A stretch of DNA of 64,000 bases from Legionellaceae bacterium (GTDB taxonomy: Bacteria > Pseudomonadota > Gammaproteobacteria > Legionellales > Legionellaceae), in NCBI GenBank assembly GCA_029213075.1, contig JARGPO010000048.1, positions 1-64,000 on the forward strand, given 5' to 3'. Under the pieces are notes generated by a model, which did not search any database, had not been told where the DNA came from, and saw only the letters and a program-made list of their open reading frames with translations. A program made the position numbers and the translations under genes. This document shows, piece by piece, positions 35,997-45,017 of the stretch (positions are counted from its first letter, which is position 1; each line of letters starts with the position of its first letter).

Positions 35997-36302
35997 TTAA
36001 GTTTTATAGTAACTACCCAGGTTGTTATCCTTCGGCGCTAAGCATGGTCGCGAATAATTAGGTTGTAATTTACGCATGGATAACTCATGAATACACATCT
36101 GAATATTATCTAAAACCCGATCTGCCGGATCAAAACCTTTATCCGCTCTCTGACCAGAACTAAAAATATTAACATTTCTGGTTTTTTGGTCATGAATTAA
36201 ACAGCCAGCATCACTATGCCCATTTTCATTAGTAAAAAAAGCGTAATCTATATTGGTTAATGCAAGCTCTGGCAATGTATGCATATTATCTTTAGTCATC
36301 AT
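35997..36302 (-). CDS. Hypothetical protein of 101 residues
   Basis: Soluble, no signal peptide or membrane segment. Contains NIDYAFFTNENGHSDAGCLIHD and a C-terminal Pro/Asn-rich end (LQPNYSRPCLAPKDNN). Not recognised. It lies 69 bases upstream of dnaB on the same strand with no terminator seen between. It may be an orphan or fragment of a larger protein left beside the repeat block at 36.4 kb. Confidence 0.5.
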   Translation of the reverse strand: MMTKDNMHTLPELALTNIDYAFFTNENGHSDAGCLIHDQKTRNVNIFSSGQRADKGFDPADRVLDNIQMCIHELSMRKLQPNYSRPCLAPKDNNLGSYYKT

Positions 36303-36396
36303 AACTTATAAAATCCTCTTTCCAAAAATTCAAATCTCAATAACGCCACACTATACTCACTTAGAGTATTTTATCATCACCCAAACAAATAATCAT

Positions 36397-36470
36397 CAGG
36401 GCAAGACCTAATGGCACAGCCTTAAGCTGCGTCATTACCCCTACTTACTCTGCTTTATGCAGGGTATCTA
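36397..36470 (-). repeat. Dispersed repeat segment R, second copy, with CAGGGCAAG end
   Basis: On the + strand it begins CAGGGCAAGACCTAATGG and ends ATGCAGGGTATCTAG. Its reverse complement matches the segment inside the MITE at 12364-12452 in blocks (GATACCCTGCATAAAGCAG, GTAAGTA, GGGTAATGACG, GCTTAA). It shares the terminal CAGGGCAAG with the MITE ends, so it belongs to the same element family. Confidence 0.65.
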
Positions 36471-36485
36471 GGGTTTGTTGACAAT
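36469..36485 (-). repeat. 17-bp dispersed repeat, copy 3
   Basis: TAGGGTTTGTTGACAAT, reverse complement of 119-135 with one change. It overlaps the end of repeat segment R by two bases, so the two repeat families abut here. Confidence 0.6.
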
Positions 36486-36533
36486 TGGTGGTAACAATTA
36501 ACTAAAATTCTTTTTATAGGATACACCATGCCC

Positions 36534-36556
36534 TAATGACGCCGCTTAAAGTAGTG
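36534..36556 (+). repeat. Partial third copy of repeat segment R, overlapping a gene end
   Basis: CTAATGACGCCGCTTAAAG resembles GTAATGACGTCGCTTAATG of the MITE and is in opposite orientation to the copy at 36397-36470. The TAA stop of the GDPD fusion gene (36546-36548 on the minus strand) falls inside it, so the insertion may have set that protein's end. Confidence 0.5.
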
Positions 36557-37835
36557 AAGAAGCCGCTACACCATCTTTAATATCTATATCTTTTTCAGGG
36601 GTCTCAGGAGTAAATAAAACTCTATTTGCCTGAGTAAAGTTGTTATTTCTAAGACTACACGCGAATTTGATCTCAGCTATCTGGTTAAAAATTTCCCTGG
36701 CAATTGCATCTGCTGTTTTACCATCTACGCAGATAATTATAACCCCTACATCTTGATAACCTGGAGACCGACCTGAGCTATTAGTTTTGGTTAATTCGAG
36801 CCAACTATCACTTGATTCTTCAGCATACAAAAAGATAGAAATACCTTTTTCTACCTGTAAACTATATTCAGAAGATTCAGAATCATCTCGACACATTATA
36901 CGGCGAATAACCTCGTCCATTGATTGAATATTACACTCCAAACCCTTTTGCCGCATTATCTCACTACAATCAGAAAGCACGGTGCTTGTCCCTACCCCCG
37001 GTAATCCAATTAAAGTAACTTTTCTAAAATTAGCCCAATTATAAGTATAGTCATTGGTTGGTAATTCTAATTTTACAAGTTTAAGTAAGTTTTGGGATAA
37101 CACTGTCTCATCTATAGCAATATTATCAAGTAACCGTGGGTAATAGCTAAATATGCCATCAACGCCGATTTCTCTTAAATCATCCGCCATATGAGCCTTG
37201 TTTACCGTATATGAATATACCAAAAAGCCGGCGTTTTTTATTTGATCTACTCGTTCTCGGGTTAAATAATTATGAGCGATATTAATGCTGACACATCCAT
37301 ATCGCTTTGCAATCTCACAACAGTCTTCTTGCCATTCATCAAGTAGTATAGCTCGAGGATATTCAGGGTAATCTCTTTGTGCTAGCTCTATACATTTATA
37401 ATTAAAACTAGATATTAATGGCGGAGGTTTATTTTGCGGCCAATATTTTTTTACTATTTCTAATGCAATTTTTGTCGTCTTAACTTCTGTGTCACCACAC
37501 GGTTTTAATTCAATATTGGCATTTAAATCGAGCTTTGTAAGCAACTGAATTGCTTCAACCAAGGTAGGTACTTGTGTATTTTGAAATGATTGATTAAACC
37601 ACGAACCGGCGTCCAATGTTTTAATATATTCTAAAGTGCAACTAGCAACATAGCCTGTGCCATCTGTAGTTCTTTCAAGGCTTTCATCATGAAATAAAAT
37701 GGCTTGTTCATCTTCTGTAAGCATTACATCAAATTCCACACATTTCGCACCTTTATCTTTTGCATCAATAATAGATGCAAAAGTATTTTCTGGTGAAGAC
37801 GCGCTCCCACCCCGATGAGCTATCAAATAAAGCAC
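36546..37835 (-). CDS. Glycerophosphodiester phosphodiesterase fused to a degenerate P-loop domain
   Basis: GTG at 37835 with GGAGAAA upstream gives 429 residues beginning LYLIAHRGG; an upstream in-frame TTG would add 13 residues. Residues 2-240 are a GDPD TIM barrel with the catalytic HRG, ENT, EFDVMLTED and HDESLERTTDGTG motifs intact, so it should cleave glycerophosphodiesters. Residues about 270-429 form a second domain starting KVTLIGLPGVGTSTVLS, a P-loop shape in which the Walker A lysine is Thr, plus VGVIIICVDGKTADAIAREIF. Small GDPDs normally stop near 250 residues, so the extension is unusual. No signal peptide, so it is cytosolic or translocated. Confidence 0.78.
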   Translation of the reverse strand: MLYLIAHRGGSASSPENTFASIIDAKDKGAKCVEFDVMLTEDEQAILFHDESLERTTDGTGYVASCTLEYIKTLDAGSWFNQSFQNTQVPTLVEAIQLLTKLDLNANIELKPCGDTEVKTTKIALEIVKKYWPQNKPPPLISSFNYKCIELAQRDYPEYPRAILLDEWQEDCCEIAKRYGCVSINIAHNYLTRERVDQIKNAGFLVYSYTVNKAHMADDLREIGVDGIFSYYPRLLDNIAIDETVLSQNLLKLVKLELPTNDYTYNWANFRKVTLIGLPGVGTSTVLSDCSEIMRQKGLECNIQSMDEVIRRIMCRDDSESSEYSLQVEKGISIFLYAEESSDSWLELTKTNSSGRSPGYQDVGVIIICVDGKTADAIAREIFNQIAEIKFACSLRNNNFTQANRVLFTPETPEKDIDIKDGVAASSLL

Positions 37836-38020
37836 TGTTATTTCTCCAACCCTGAAACAAACATAGTATTTCAAAATTATTCAATAATCTCAAATGACGC
37901 TATGATTTGGTCTCTAAATAGACAGAAATTGAATATAAAACCAACATTTTTAAATTAAAGTATTGAACTTCATATCATTCATGAATTACAGTTGATTAAG
38001 TTTTATAAAATGGAATATAT

Positions 38021-39256
38021 ATGGATATTTTAATCGCACTTACTAACGAAATTAACTGTATATACACTAAAAACAGCATCACCACTAAATATTTTGAAAA
38101 AAAAGCTCTTAAATTTTTGCTAGAGGAAATAGTAAAAATCAACTCTGTGAATGAAGATGAAATCACTATAAAAAATACTAGAGTTTATATCCTTTTTGAA
38201 GGATTCTACAAATTTGTTGATAATTATACCTTAAAAAAAAACCTTATATCAGCCAGAGAAAACCTATGGAAAAATCATTTTGGCGTACCAACAGTTCAAT
38301 TTTTACTTTCACATAAAAAAGAAATCCTAAGTACCCAAAAAACTTTTAATATTTTTACAAATAAACAACCTGACTTAGTTAACAAACCATGGATGATTAA
38401 TAAACAAGAAAAATTTCATATAGATCAAACAAACAATGTATTTATTGATCCAGAAAGCATACCAAAAATAGTTGCACCATCTGAAAAAGAGAAAACAGGA
38501 GAGTTTACTAAGACTCATAATCCTTTTGGTGGTTTTACTACTAGCCCTTGTGATCCTGTTTCTATGAAATTTATCGCGCATGCGTCTCACATTGCTAAAA
38601 ATAACGGCAGTGTTCTTGAGATCGGCGCTGCCTTTGGAGCTGCTACTCTAGGAGCTATAGAGAAAGGTGTGAAAGTATTTTGCAATGATATTGCACCTGA
38701 AAATTTAGCCGTTGTTAAGAATCGACTCATGAAACTTAATGGTAATACCAAAGATATCAATTCTCACAAAGATGATAATTTAGTTCTTATTCCTGGCAAG
38801 TTTCCAGATGAATTACATAGCCTGCCAAAAAAATCTTTTGACGCTATTTTAGTTTGCCGGGTATTACATTTTTTTTCTGGAGAAAAAATTGATGAATCAT
38901 TAGCATTTTTAACTAAATTACTTACACCAAAAGGTAAACTATATATAGTTTGTGAAACTCCTTTCCTAAAAAACTGGCAAAAATTTATACCTGAACTTAA
39001 TAGCCGCATTCAAGCTGGAGAAGAATGGCCTGGAGAAATAAATAATCCTGCCAACTTTGAAAGTAGTGGAAGAGTGAAGTCACTACCTAAATTCGTTAAC
39101 TGGATGACGAAAGAAGTTCTTGAAAGAGCTGTTAAACGCGCAGGTCTCATGGTCGAAGAAGTAAAATATATAAATAGAAAAGGCCAGTTTCCAGATGATA
39201 TGCTTTTAGAACAAGGTGGAAGAGAAAGCGTTGGTGCTATAGGGGTATGTCAATAA
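38021..39256 (+). CDS. SAM-dependent methyltransferase with long N-terminal extension
   Basis: 411 residues. The C-terminal half is a class I methyltransferase: motif I VLEIGAAFGAATL (198-210), acidic VFCNDIAPENL (motif II), SFDAILVCRVLHFF (motif IV-V) and LLTPKGKLYIVCETPF. The N-terminal 165 residues are helical and match no known domain. SPCDPVSMKFIAHASHI just before motif I is a recurring feature of a methyltransferase group in Legionella-like genomes (from memory, not searched). Placed at the edge of the effector-like island. Substrate unknown; a host target is possible. Confidence 0.75.
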   Translation: MDILIALTNEINCIYTKNSITTKYFEKKALKFLLEEIVKINSVNEDEITIKNTRVYILFEGFYKFVDNYTLKKNLISARENLWKNHFGVPTVQFLLSHKKEILSTQKTFNIFTNKQPDLVNKPWMINKQEKFHIDQTNNVFIDPESIPKIVAPSEKEKTGEFTKTHNPFGGFTTSPCDPVSMKFIAHASHIAKNNGSVLEIGAAFGAATLGAIEKGVKVFCNDIAPENLAVVKNRLMKLNGNTKDINSHKDDNLVLIPGKFPDELHSLPKKSFDAILVCRVLHFFSGEKIDESLAFLTKLLTPKGKLYIVCETPFLKNWQKFIPELNSRIQAGEEWPGEINNPANFESSGRVKSLPKFVNWMTKEVLERAVKRAGLMVEEVKYINRKGQFPDDMLLEQGGRESVGAIGVCQ

Positions 39257-39266
39257 TTAGGGGGCG

Positions 39267-42200
39267 TTACAGGCTCGGTCCACCCTTAGTATCCCGATGA
39301 TCGTTCCCAGTGCTATCATCATTAGAGATAGTTGCATCATGAAAATCTGTTGTTTTTACAGGTTGATAACCACCTTTTTCTGTGACAGTTGAGGATTGTT
39401 CTTCTATGTCAGATCTAACTGCTGGATTACCACTGGCAAGTTCTGTTGCCTTTGTAATATCTGTATAACTACTTGGGTCACTGGAATCTTCTAGTTGCTG
39501 TTGAAGAGCAGGTGATTTAGCCATTGCTTTAAACATATAATTCGTGAGTCCATCATTATGAGATTGCATTGGTTTAGCATACTCTTGATGGAGGTTATCT
39601 ATGCTAGACTCTTCAGCATAATTAGAATCCAATGAATGCTTGAGAGTTTTCTTTGCATTAATTTTATGGCCAGCACCTTGGTCAACTAGAGAAATAACAG
39701 CAGTTGCTCCATATAGATTTCCCTTATCATAACATTTATCTATACATGCTTTTAAATTGTCCGCAGCTTTTATAGCCTCACCTTCATTTGTGGCACTAGA
39801 TAAGGAAATAAAAGCCTCTCTCAATTCTGCTGGAATACCACTCGTATTTTCCAATATTTCTTCACGCTCAAAAATAATAGGAGTCCGCTCGTTACCACTT
39901 TTGCAACCCATTAATGATTCATCTTCAATAAATAAAGATAATGCTTGAACCAGCTTGGCATAGTCATGCCTAAAATGCAGATCAAAAGCCATAACTTTTC
40001 GTAAACTAGTTTTTACAAGTTCAGATACATTTTCTTTGTCTATTTTCTTAAGTGGTTTTTGCCAATGCTCTTTTAATCCTTGAATATTCTTTTTTAAAGT
40101 CCTGCCTTCAGATGAGTTTACAAAATAAACTGATCTAAATAAGCTTAGAAACTTGCTTATAATTCCTTTTGGCTTGGAGCTTTGCAAAAAACTCTTATAA
40201 TTATCAATGAACACGTCTTCTTTTCTAATGTTGTAGCATAAGGTCATTTCTGACAACAACGTTGCTTCATTTTGAATTGATGTGCTTGGCCCTATCCTAT
40301 GATACCCAAGAGGATTTCCATGACCATTTACAGATATTGCCTGAACTAAACATAATGATTTACTACCATTATCTATAATTTTACGGTTATGTTCATGCGC
40401 CCCTAATATAATGTGACGAGCACTTTGAGTTTGGTAGTTTCTTTTAAATGGATTTAAATCATCAAATATATCTTGCATAGCTGTTAATAGATTATAAGTA
40501 AATGGGTTTTCAATATCATGCTCTGCAACTAATGTAGATATTTTTACCGTAGCATCCTTAATATATGGTTCATCGAATATTCCTAAGCCTGTTTTAACTG
40601 GTAGTGATGGTGTTCTAATTTGTAAACATTTTGGGTGATAATGTATTTCATCTCCCTCTAATCGGTATGTTGTAATCCCTCTATGAGCAAAATAATTACC
40701 TACTCTTCGATCATGAGATGTAACTTCAGAACCATCTATTTTCTTAGCTAAGCCAAGTGTATTGTCTGTGTGCAGAATATCTTTACCTGTTGCTGTTATT
40801 GTTTCAGCAAAGTGTTTGGCTTGAGATTTTTTTTCTTTATAGTCTTTAGATTTTTTATCTGTTTTTAATGCTAAATTAGTTTCAGCTCTAAGGTGTTTTA
40901 ATAAAATATCATGACCAATAGGTGTGATTTCAGATCTCTTGTTATCTAAAATACGATTTAATTTATCTAAATCAATTATTTTAGTGTCAACATCTACTGC
41001 TTCGGTTAGTGCATCAGCAAATGCTTTCATTACTAAAACATTAACCTCTCGCATAACATTTTTATGAATTCTTTGGAAATCATCAGAGTTAATATCTATT
41101 TCTGGAAATAGTTTTTGGTATACTCTAAATGCTAAAGATAAATGAAAATGTAGTTCCTGATGTAAGAAAATTATACTTTTCTTACTGGGTAAATTATTAA
41201 GGACGTCTAGTATTGTTTCGCAATTGTCGCTTGGTAGGTATTTTTTTAGTTCATCATTATATTTTTCTTGGAGCTTAGCGTTTTGGGATATATCAAGACT
41301 TACAATTGTTTTTTCATCTTCAAAAAGTATTCTCCCTTGAGGATCGAAAACGGGACTTTCCTCAGCCACACTCTCCTTGAGAGCATTATCTAGAACAACC
41401 TGAACGTCGTTAAATAAATGAAGCTCCTTTTGACTAATCCCAAACGATTTTAACTTTTCTATTTTCTTTTTTATAATTTTAATTTGTGCTGGATCAGTAT
41501 AAGTTAATGCTAAACGCTCTAAATATATAATATAGCTGAGTTTAGCTTGATCATAATCTTTCTTCTCAAGGGAGGTATTGATAGCCATTTTTAATCTCGT
41601 CATAAACTCCGCGCTACTTTCTTGAGTTGAAGTAGTCGGGATTATGATCCTTTGTGCTTGTAATTTGTACTCTCCATATGGGTTTGATGGGTTATCTATC
41701 TCAATAGCATCAATCAACTGATTAAATATGCTTTTAAAACCATTTAAATCATATGCAGCAACAGTATCTAATGCCATATACAAACTTGAGTCATTATGAT
41801 CCATGTTTTTTAATATATCTATTTTTTTATTTAATGTATTTCTTTGCTCGTCATGTAAATCCGTTGTTGTTAAATATTGTAAGTATAAAACAAATAAATA
41901 ATTTACTTCACTAGTTTGCCCGTTGTCTTGTGCTTGCTGTATAGACTCAATTAATGACTCTTCTATATTGTCTGGTGGACTTTGTCTTAACTCTGATATT
42001 ACTCTTCCACGAGCTTCACTAGCTTTTAGGTCAACATTATCTTGATTAAAATCAAGATATTCGATAATACAATTTGTTTTAACCTCTTTATCAACCTGAT
42101 TAATTATTTTTACTAAATAGTTTTTAAAGTTATCTTCTTCAAAAAAATCAACATTTTGAGTTTCTATATCAATATCATCATCAATTTTCGCAATTTTCAT

Positions 42201-42305
42201 AAATTTATCTAGAATAACTATGCGAGACTCACGATCGTCTATATTTAATCCTGGTCTAATTCTCAAACTAAGTTTATCAAATGCTGCTTTTGAGTATGGC
42301 ACCAT
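39267..42305 (-). CDS. Large protein with SopB/IpgD-like CX5R phosphatase motif, predicted effector
   Basis: 1012 residues, no signal peptide. Residues 1-560 are mostly helical and unrecognised. The C-terminal part carries CKSGNERT at 801-808, which matches the CKSGKDRT active loop of SopB/IpgD/SidF-type phosphoinositide phosphatases (Cys801 nucleophile, Arg807), and about 75 residues later DQGAGHKI, which lines up with NTGGAGNK of SopB. Upstream blocks (GITTYRLEGDEIHYHPKCLQ, GNPLGYHRIGPST) look like the N-terminal part of that catalytic region. The Lys-Asp of the loop is Asn-Glu here, so specificity may differ. The tail is acidic/polar. Its ATG lies inside the end of the upstream gene (29-base overlap). 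Lipid phosphatase action on host membranes is inferred. Confidence 0.68.
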   Translation of the reverse strand: MVPYSKAAFDKLSLRIRPGLNIDDRESRIVILDKFMKIAKIDDDIDIETQNVDFFEEDNFKNYLVKIINQVDKEVKTNCIIEYLDFNQDNVDLKASEARGRVISELRQSPPDNIEESLIESIQQAQDNGQTSEVNYLFVLYLQYLTTTDLHDEQRNTLNKKIDILKNMDHNDSSLYMALDTVAAYDLNGFKSIFNQLIDAIEIDNPSNPYGEYKLQAQRIIIPTTSTQESSAEFMTRLKMAINTSLEKKDYDQAKLSYIIYLERLALTYTDPAQIKIIKKKIEKLKSFGISQKELHLFNDVQVVLDNALKESVAEESPVFDPQGRILFEDEKTIVSLDISQNAKLQEKYNDELKKYLPSDNCETILDVLNNLPSKKSIIFLHQELHFHLSLAFRVYQKLFPEIDINSDDFQRIHKNVMREVNVLVMKAFADALTEAVDVDTKIIDLDKLNRILDNKRSEITPIGHDILLKHLRAETNLALKTDKKSKDYKEKKSQAKHFAETITATGKDILHTDNTLGLAKKIDGSEVTSHDRRVGNYFAHRGITTYRLEGDEIHYHPKCLQIRTPSLPVKTGLGIFDEPYIKDATVKISTLVAEHDIENPFTYNLLTAMQDIFDDLNPFKRNYQTQSARHIILGAHEHNRKIIDNGSKSLCLVQAISVNGHGNPLGYHRIGPSTSIQNEATLLSEMTLCYNIRKEDVFIDNYKSFLQSSKPKGIISKFLSLFRSVYFVNSSEGRTLKKNIQGLKEHWQKPLKKIDKENVSELVKTSLRKVMAFDLHFRHDYAKLVQALSLFIEDESLMGCKSGNERTPIIFEREEILENTSGIPAELREAFISLSSATNEGEAIKAADNLKACIDKCYDKGNLYGATAVISLVDQGAGHKINAKKTLKHSLDSNYAEESSIDNLHQEYAKPMQSHNDGLTNYMFKAMAKSPALQQQLEDSSDPSSYTDITKATELASGNPAVRSDIEEQSSTVTEKGGYQPVKTTDFHDATISNDDSTGNDHRDTKGGPSL

Positions 42306-43020
42306 CTACAAAAAGAGAAGATACAAGATCAACAATTTGACTCGACTTAATGCTCTCTCTGAGTACAGACGATAAGGATTGTTCTTCTATTTCTGTTTCT
42401 TGTACAAGATTTATAGTACTGTCTTCAGGAGGTATCTCTTCTTCTGAGCTATAAATTGGTTCTGCTTGTATATTAGGACTTCTAATTCCAGCGAAGCTAA
42501 ATATTTCTGGATGATATATTAGCGTAACCTCTCGATCCTCTAAATTTTCTGCTGTACTATTTCTAGTTAAGGCAATGCAATATTTTTGTGAGTTATCTGG
42601 TTCTTCACTGGTTTTATCTAATCCCATTCTAAATATGGTCAATCCGCAATTAACGTCATTACCATCCTCATCCTTTTCAATATATGCAAAGCTTGTATTG
42701 TCAAATAATTTTTGACCTCTCATTTGAGCATCTATGGCTATATCACCGATAGCAGTTGGACTTGTTTTAAAATTTACAATAAATCTATCTCCAGTGAAAT
42801 CTCCTTGACGATAATAGCCGCCATTTTCTCTATCAGAATAAATTTCACTCTTACAAGACTCTACATCTCTATCAAATGCCACATATGGGAAGCGCTCACG
42901 GTCTTTACCCATATATGAGTTGTAATCTTCTCTCGAGAGTTTTTTTACTGATTCAGGAGAATAACTCAGCATACCAAACATTTTTCTGGCGTTTGCTTTT
43001 ACTGCCACATATTTAACCAC
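42277..43020 (-). CDS. Hypothetical protein overlapping the CX5R protein gene
   Basis: 247 residues from a GTG start with AGGTGG upstream. Soluble, mixed alpha/beta by appearance, with an acidic linker (SSEEEIPPEDSTINLVQETEIEEQ) before a short helical end. No family recognised. Its last 29 bases overlap the start of the 1012-residue gene, and a strong promoter with an inverted repeat lies upstream, so the two are one transcript with coupled translation. It could be a chaperone for, or a partner of, the larger protein; this is a guess from position. Confidence 0.65.
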   Translation of the reverse strand: MVKYVAVKANARKMFGMLSYSPESVKKLSREDYNSYMGKDRERFPYVAFDRDVESCKSEIYSDRENGGYYRQGDFTGDRFIVNFKTSPTAIGDIAIDAQMRGQKLFDNTSFAYIEKDEDGNDVNCGLTIFRMGLDKTSEEPDNSQKYCIALTRNSTAENLEDREVTLIYHPEIFSFAGIRSPNIQAEPIYSSEEEIPPEDSTINLVQETEIEEQSLSSVLRESIKSSQIVDLVSSLFVDGAILKSSI

Positions 43021-43055
43021 AGCACCACCTGGTTATATTTGCATCTAATAGACTA

Positions 43056-43083
43056 ATTGTACTCCATAATTTAAGCTTGTCAA
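43056..43083 (-). promoter_or_regulatory. Promoter of the two-gene CX5R operon with overlapping inverted repeat
   Basis: On the minus strand TTGACA (43078-43083), 16-bp spacer and TACAAT (43056-43061). The inverted repeat TTTAAG-N8-CTTAAA at 43070-43089 sits across the -35, a good position for a repressor or response regulator. Confidence 0.6.
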
Positions 43084-43166
43084 CTTAAACAGAACAATAT
43101 CGTGCTAAAATTGCAACATATCAACGTACAGACTTTCAAATAATATCTTTCAAAAAGTGCCTTCCT

Positions 43167-45017
43167 TTAAATTATATATTGTCCTTGTGTAGTGGGAGTT
43201 GTTAACTCTTCAAGTCCTTCTGGCCTCTCAGGGATGAAAGAGTCTATTTCTGGCAAAGCAGAAAAACCAACTGCTGGGATTAAAAAGTATGCTTCTAGAA
43301 AAGCAATGCAATCTATTTGGTCATAATCTTGAGCTATATCTAATAAACTTTCTCTTGAAGGAAGTAAAGTATTATGATCAAAACCAGCTTTCAAAAGAAT
43401 TTTTAAACAATCCAAATTTCCCATTTTTACAGCGATATGGGCTGGATAAAAACCTGAATACATAGAGTTTATGTCTGCTCCAGCACTTATCAGAAGTGCC
43501 AAGCATACTGAATTTCCTGATGAAGACGCTTTATAGATTGGTTGAGTACCTTCATCGGTTGCTAGGTTAATGCAGACGCCGTGCTCAATTAATACTTGTA
43601 AGGACTCAACACTATTATTTACTACAGCCTTGTAAGCTAGAGGAATACCATCGTCTGTAAATGTATTTTTGTCAGCTCCATGTTTTAGCAACAAGTCGAG
43701 ACATACATAAGAGTTCTGTTGAGTTGCTGCAGCAGCAGGGGTATATCCATTAAATCTGTATTCTAAGTCAATAGAATCAACTTTAAACAAAGCTTCAACA
43801 ATTTTATTTAAACCTTTATATGCAGCTTGGTATAACATATGATTCGAATCTATTTCTCCACTAATATGAGATATATCTTTTTCAGACGCCATTATGAAAC
43901 AAGCTGTTGCAGAAAGTCTTATAGCCTCATCAGGTGAAAATTTGCAGCCACGTTCCATTAAGTAGTCGCAAACGTCCCGGTTATCAGTCTGTAGAGCTGA
44001 AAAAATGGCGGTATTACCTTTTGGATCTGAGGCTGTCACATCTAGACTTGGATTTCTATAACAATACGAGCGGACTTGATTAACATCCCCAGTACGAACA
44101 AGACTAAAAAAATCTAATAGATTTTTAGTTTTTTCATAAGCTTGTGAAAGAGTTGAATCGCCTCCAAATTTTTCTATAGCTGCGATAGCCTCTTCCACTG
44201 CATATAAACTTGCTAGTTGATAAGAGGTTAACTCAGAATTATCTACCAACTTCGTATCAGCACCATTAAAGAGCAAGTACTTAATTGCATCAAGGTTGCT
44301 GTCTAGAGTAGCCACCATTAGAGGAGTTGTGCCATAATTATCTTTTACATTAACATCCACATCAAAATCTGCAATTAAATCTATAAAAGCAAGCAGAAAC
44401 TGATCCTTACCTACTACGGGGATTATCTCTTTCACCTCTTTTAAAACCATCATTAATATCAACTTTTTGGCTTCAATAACAGGTTCCCCAATAGCCTTCA
44501 TACGTTCAAAATAAGAAACTAGATTCATTCTACGTATCAAGCGATCTATGTCCCTATCAGTAAAAGTAACTTGTGTAAGCGCATTAATTGCAAGCGTTTT
44601 ACGGAATACCGGGACTCCATTACTATCTAATCTTGCCAAATGTTGAATAATAGAATCTAATTTAAAAGCATGTCCTGTAGACATATAAATTAAATCTTTT
44701 TTGTCTATTTCAGATAGTGTTTCTAGAGTATATGGATCTTCTGAGTTTATAGGCTTAAGATTTGATAGAGATATTAATGCGCAGTATAAAAAGGTATACA
44801 TTCTGGATTCATCAGAGGAATTGTCATGTACATTTTCTGAAGCCATTAACTCATTTATAGCTTTTCGTGCCTCATTAATTGACTGAATAAGTAAATCTTC
44901 ATTGTCTGGAATGTCTTCGATTATTACGACTTGCCTTAGTCTATCAATAGCTTTATCCATCATTAGAAATGTATTAAACTCAGATAATATTTCAATTAAA
45001 TGCTCAATGCTGTACAT
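43167..45017 (-). CDS. Ankyrin-repeat protein with U-box-like segment, predicted effector
   Basis: 616 residues, no signal peptide. About six to eight ankyrin repeats: one at 225-260 (NYGTTPLMVATLDSNLDA...LLFNGAD), one near 330-365 (KGNTAIFSALQTDNRDV) and a run at about 395-585 (GYTPAAAATQ, GIPLAYKAVV, GTQPIYKASS, GFYPAHIAVK). Residues about 94-162 read DPYTLETLSE...YMSTGHAFKLDSIIQHL...PVFRK...TFTDRDIDRLI, the spacing of a U-box (DPIT..., GHxY, P, final D-x-x-L) without zinc ligands. Such a combination would suit an E3 ubiquitin ligase acting in a host. Short linear tail EGLEELTTPTTQGQYII. Ankyrin call is firm; U-box is tentative. Confidence 0.8.
   Translation of the reverse strand: MYSIEHLIEILSEFNTFLMMDKAIDRLRQVVIIEDIPDNEDLLIQSINEARKAINELMASENVHDNSSDESRMYTFLYCALISLSNLKPINSEDPYTLETLSEIDKKDLIYMSTGHAFKLDSIIQHLARLDSNGVPVFRKTLAINALTQVTFTDRDIDRLIRRMNLVSYFERMKAIGEPVIEAKKLILMMVLKEVKEIIPVVGKDQFLLAFIDLIADFDVDVNVKDNYGTTPLMVATLDSNLDAIKYLLFNGADTKLVDNSELTSYQLASLYAVEEAIAAIEKFGGDSTLSQAYEKTKNLLDFFSLVRTGDVNQVRSYCYRNPSLDVTASDPKGNTAIFSALQTDNRDVCDYLMERGCKFSPDEAIRLSATACFIMASEKDISHISGEIDSNHMLYQAAYKGLNKIVEALFKVDSIDLEYRFNGYTPAAAATQQNSYVCLDLLLKHGADKNTFTDDGIPLAYKAVVNNSVESLQVLIEHGVCINLATDEGTQPIYKASSSGNSVCLALLISAGADINSMYSGFYPAHIAVKMGNLDCLKILLKAGFDHNTLLPSRESLLDIAQDYDQIDCIAFLEAYFLIPAVGFSALPEIDSFIPERPEGLEELTTPTTQGQYII

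Noticed and set aside
35997-36302. Polyphenol oxidase/laccase (YfiH) fragment
   Set aside because: Only YAFFT resembles the family; the conserved His/Cys motifs are absent.
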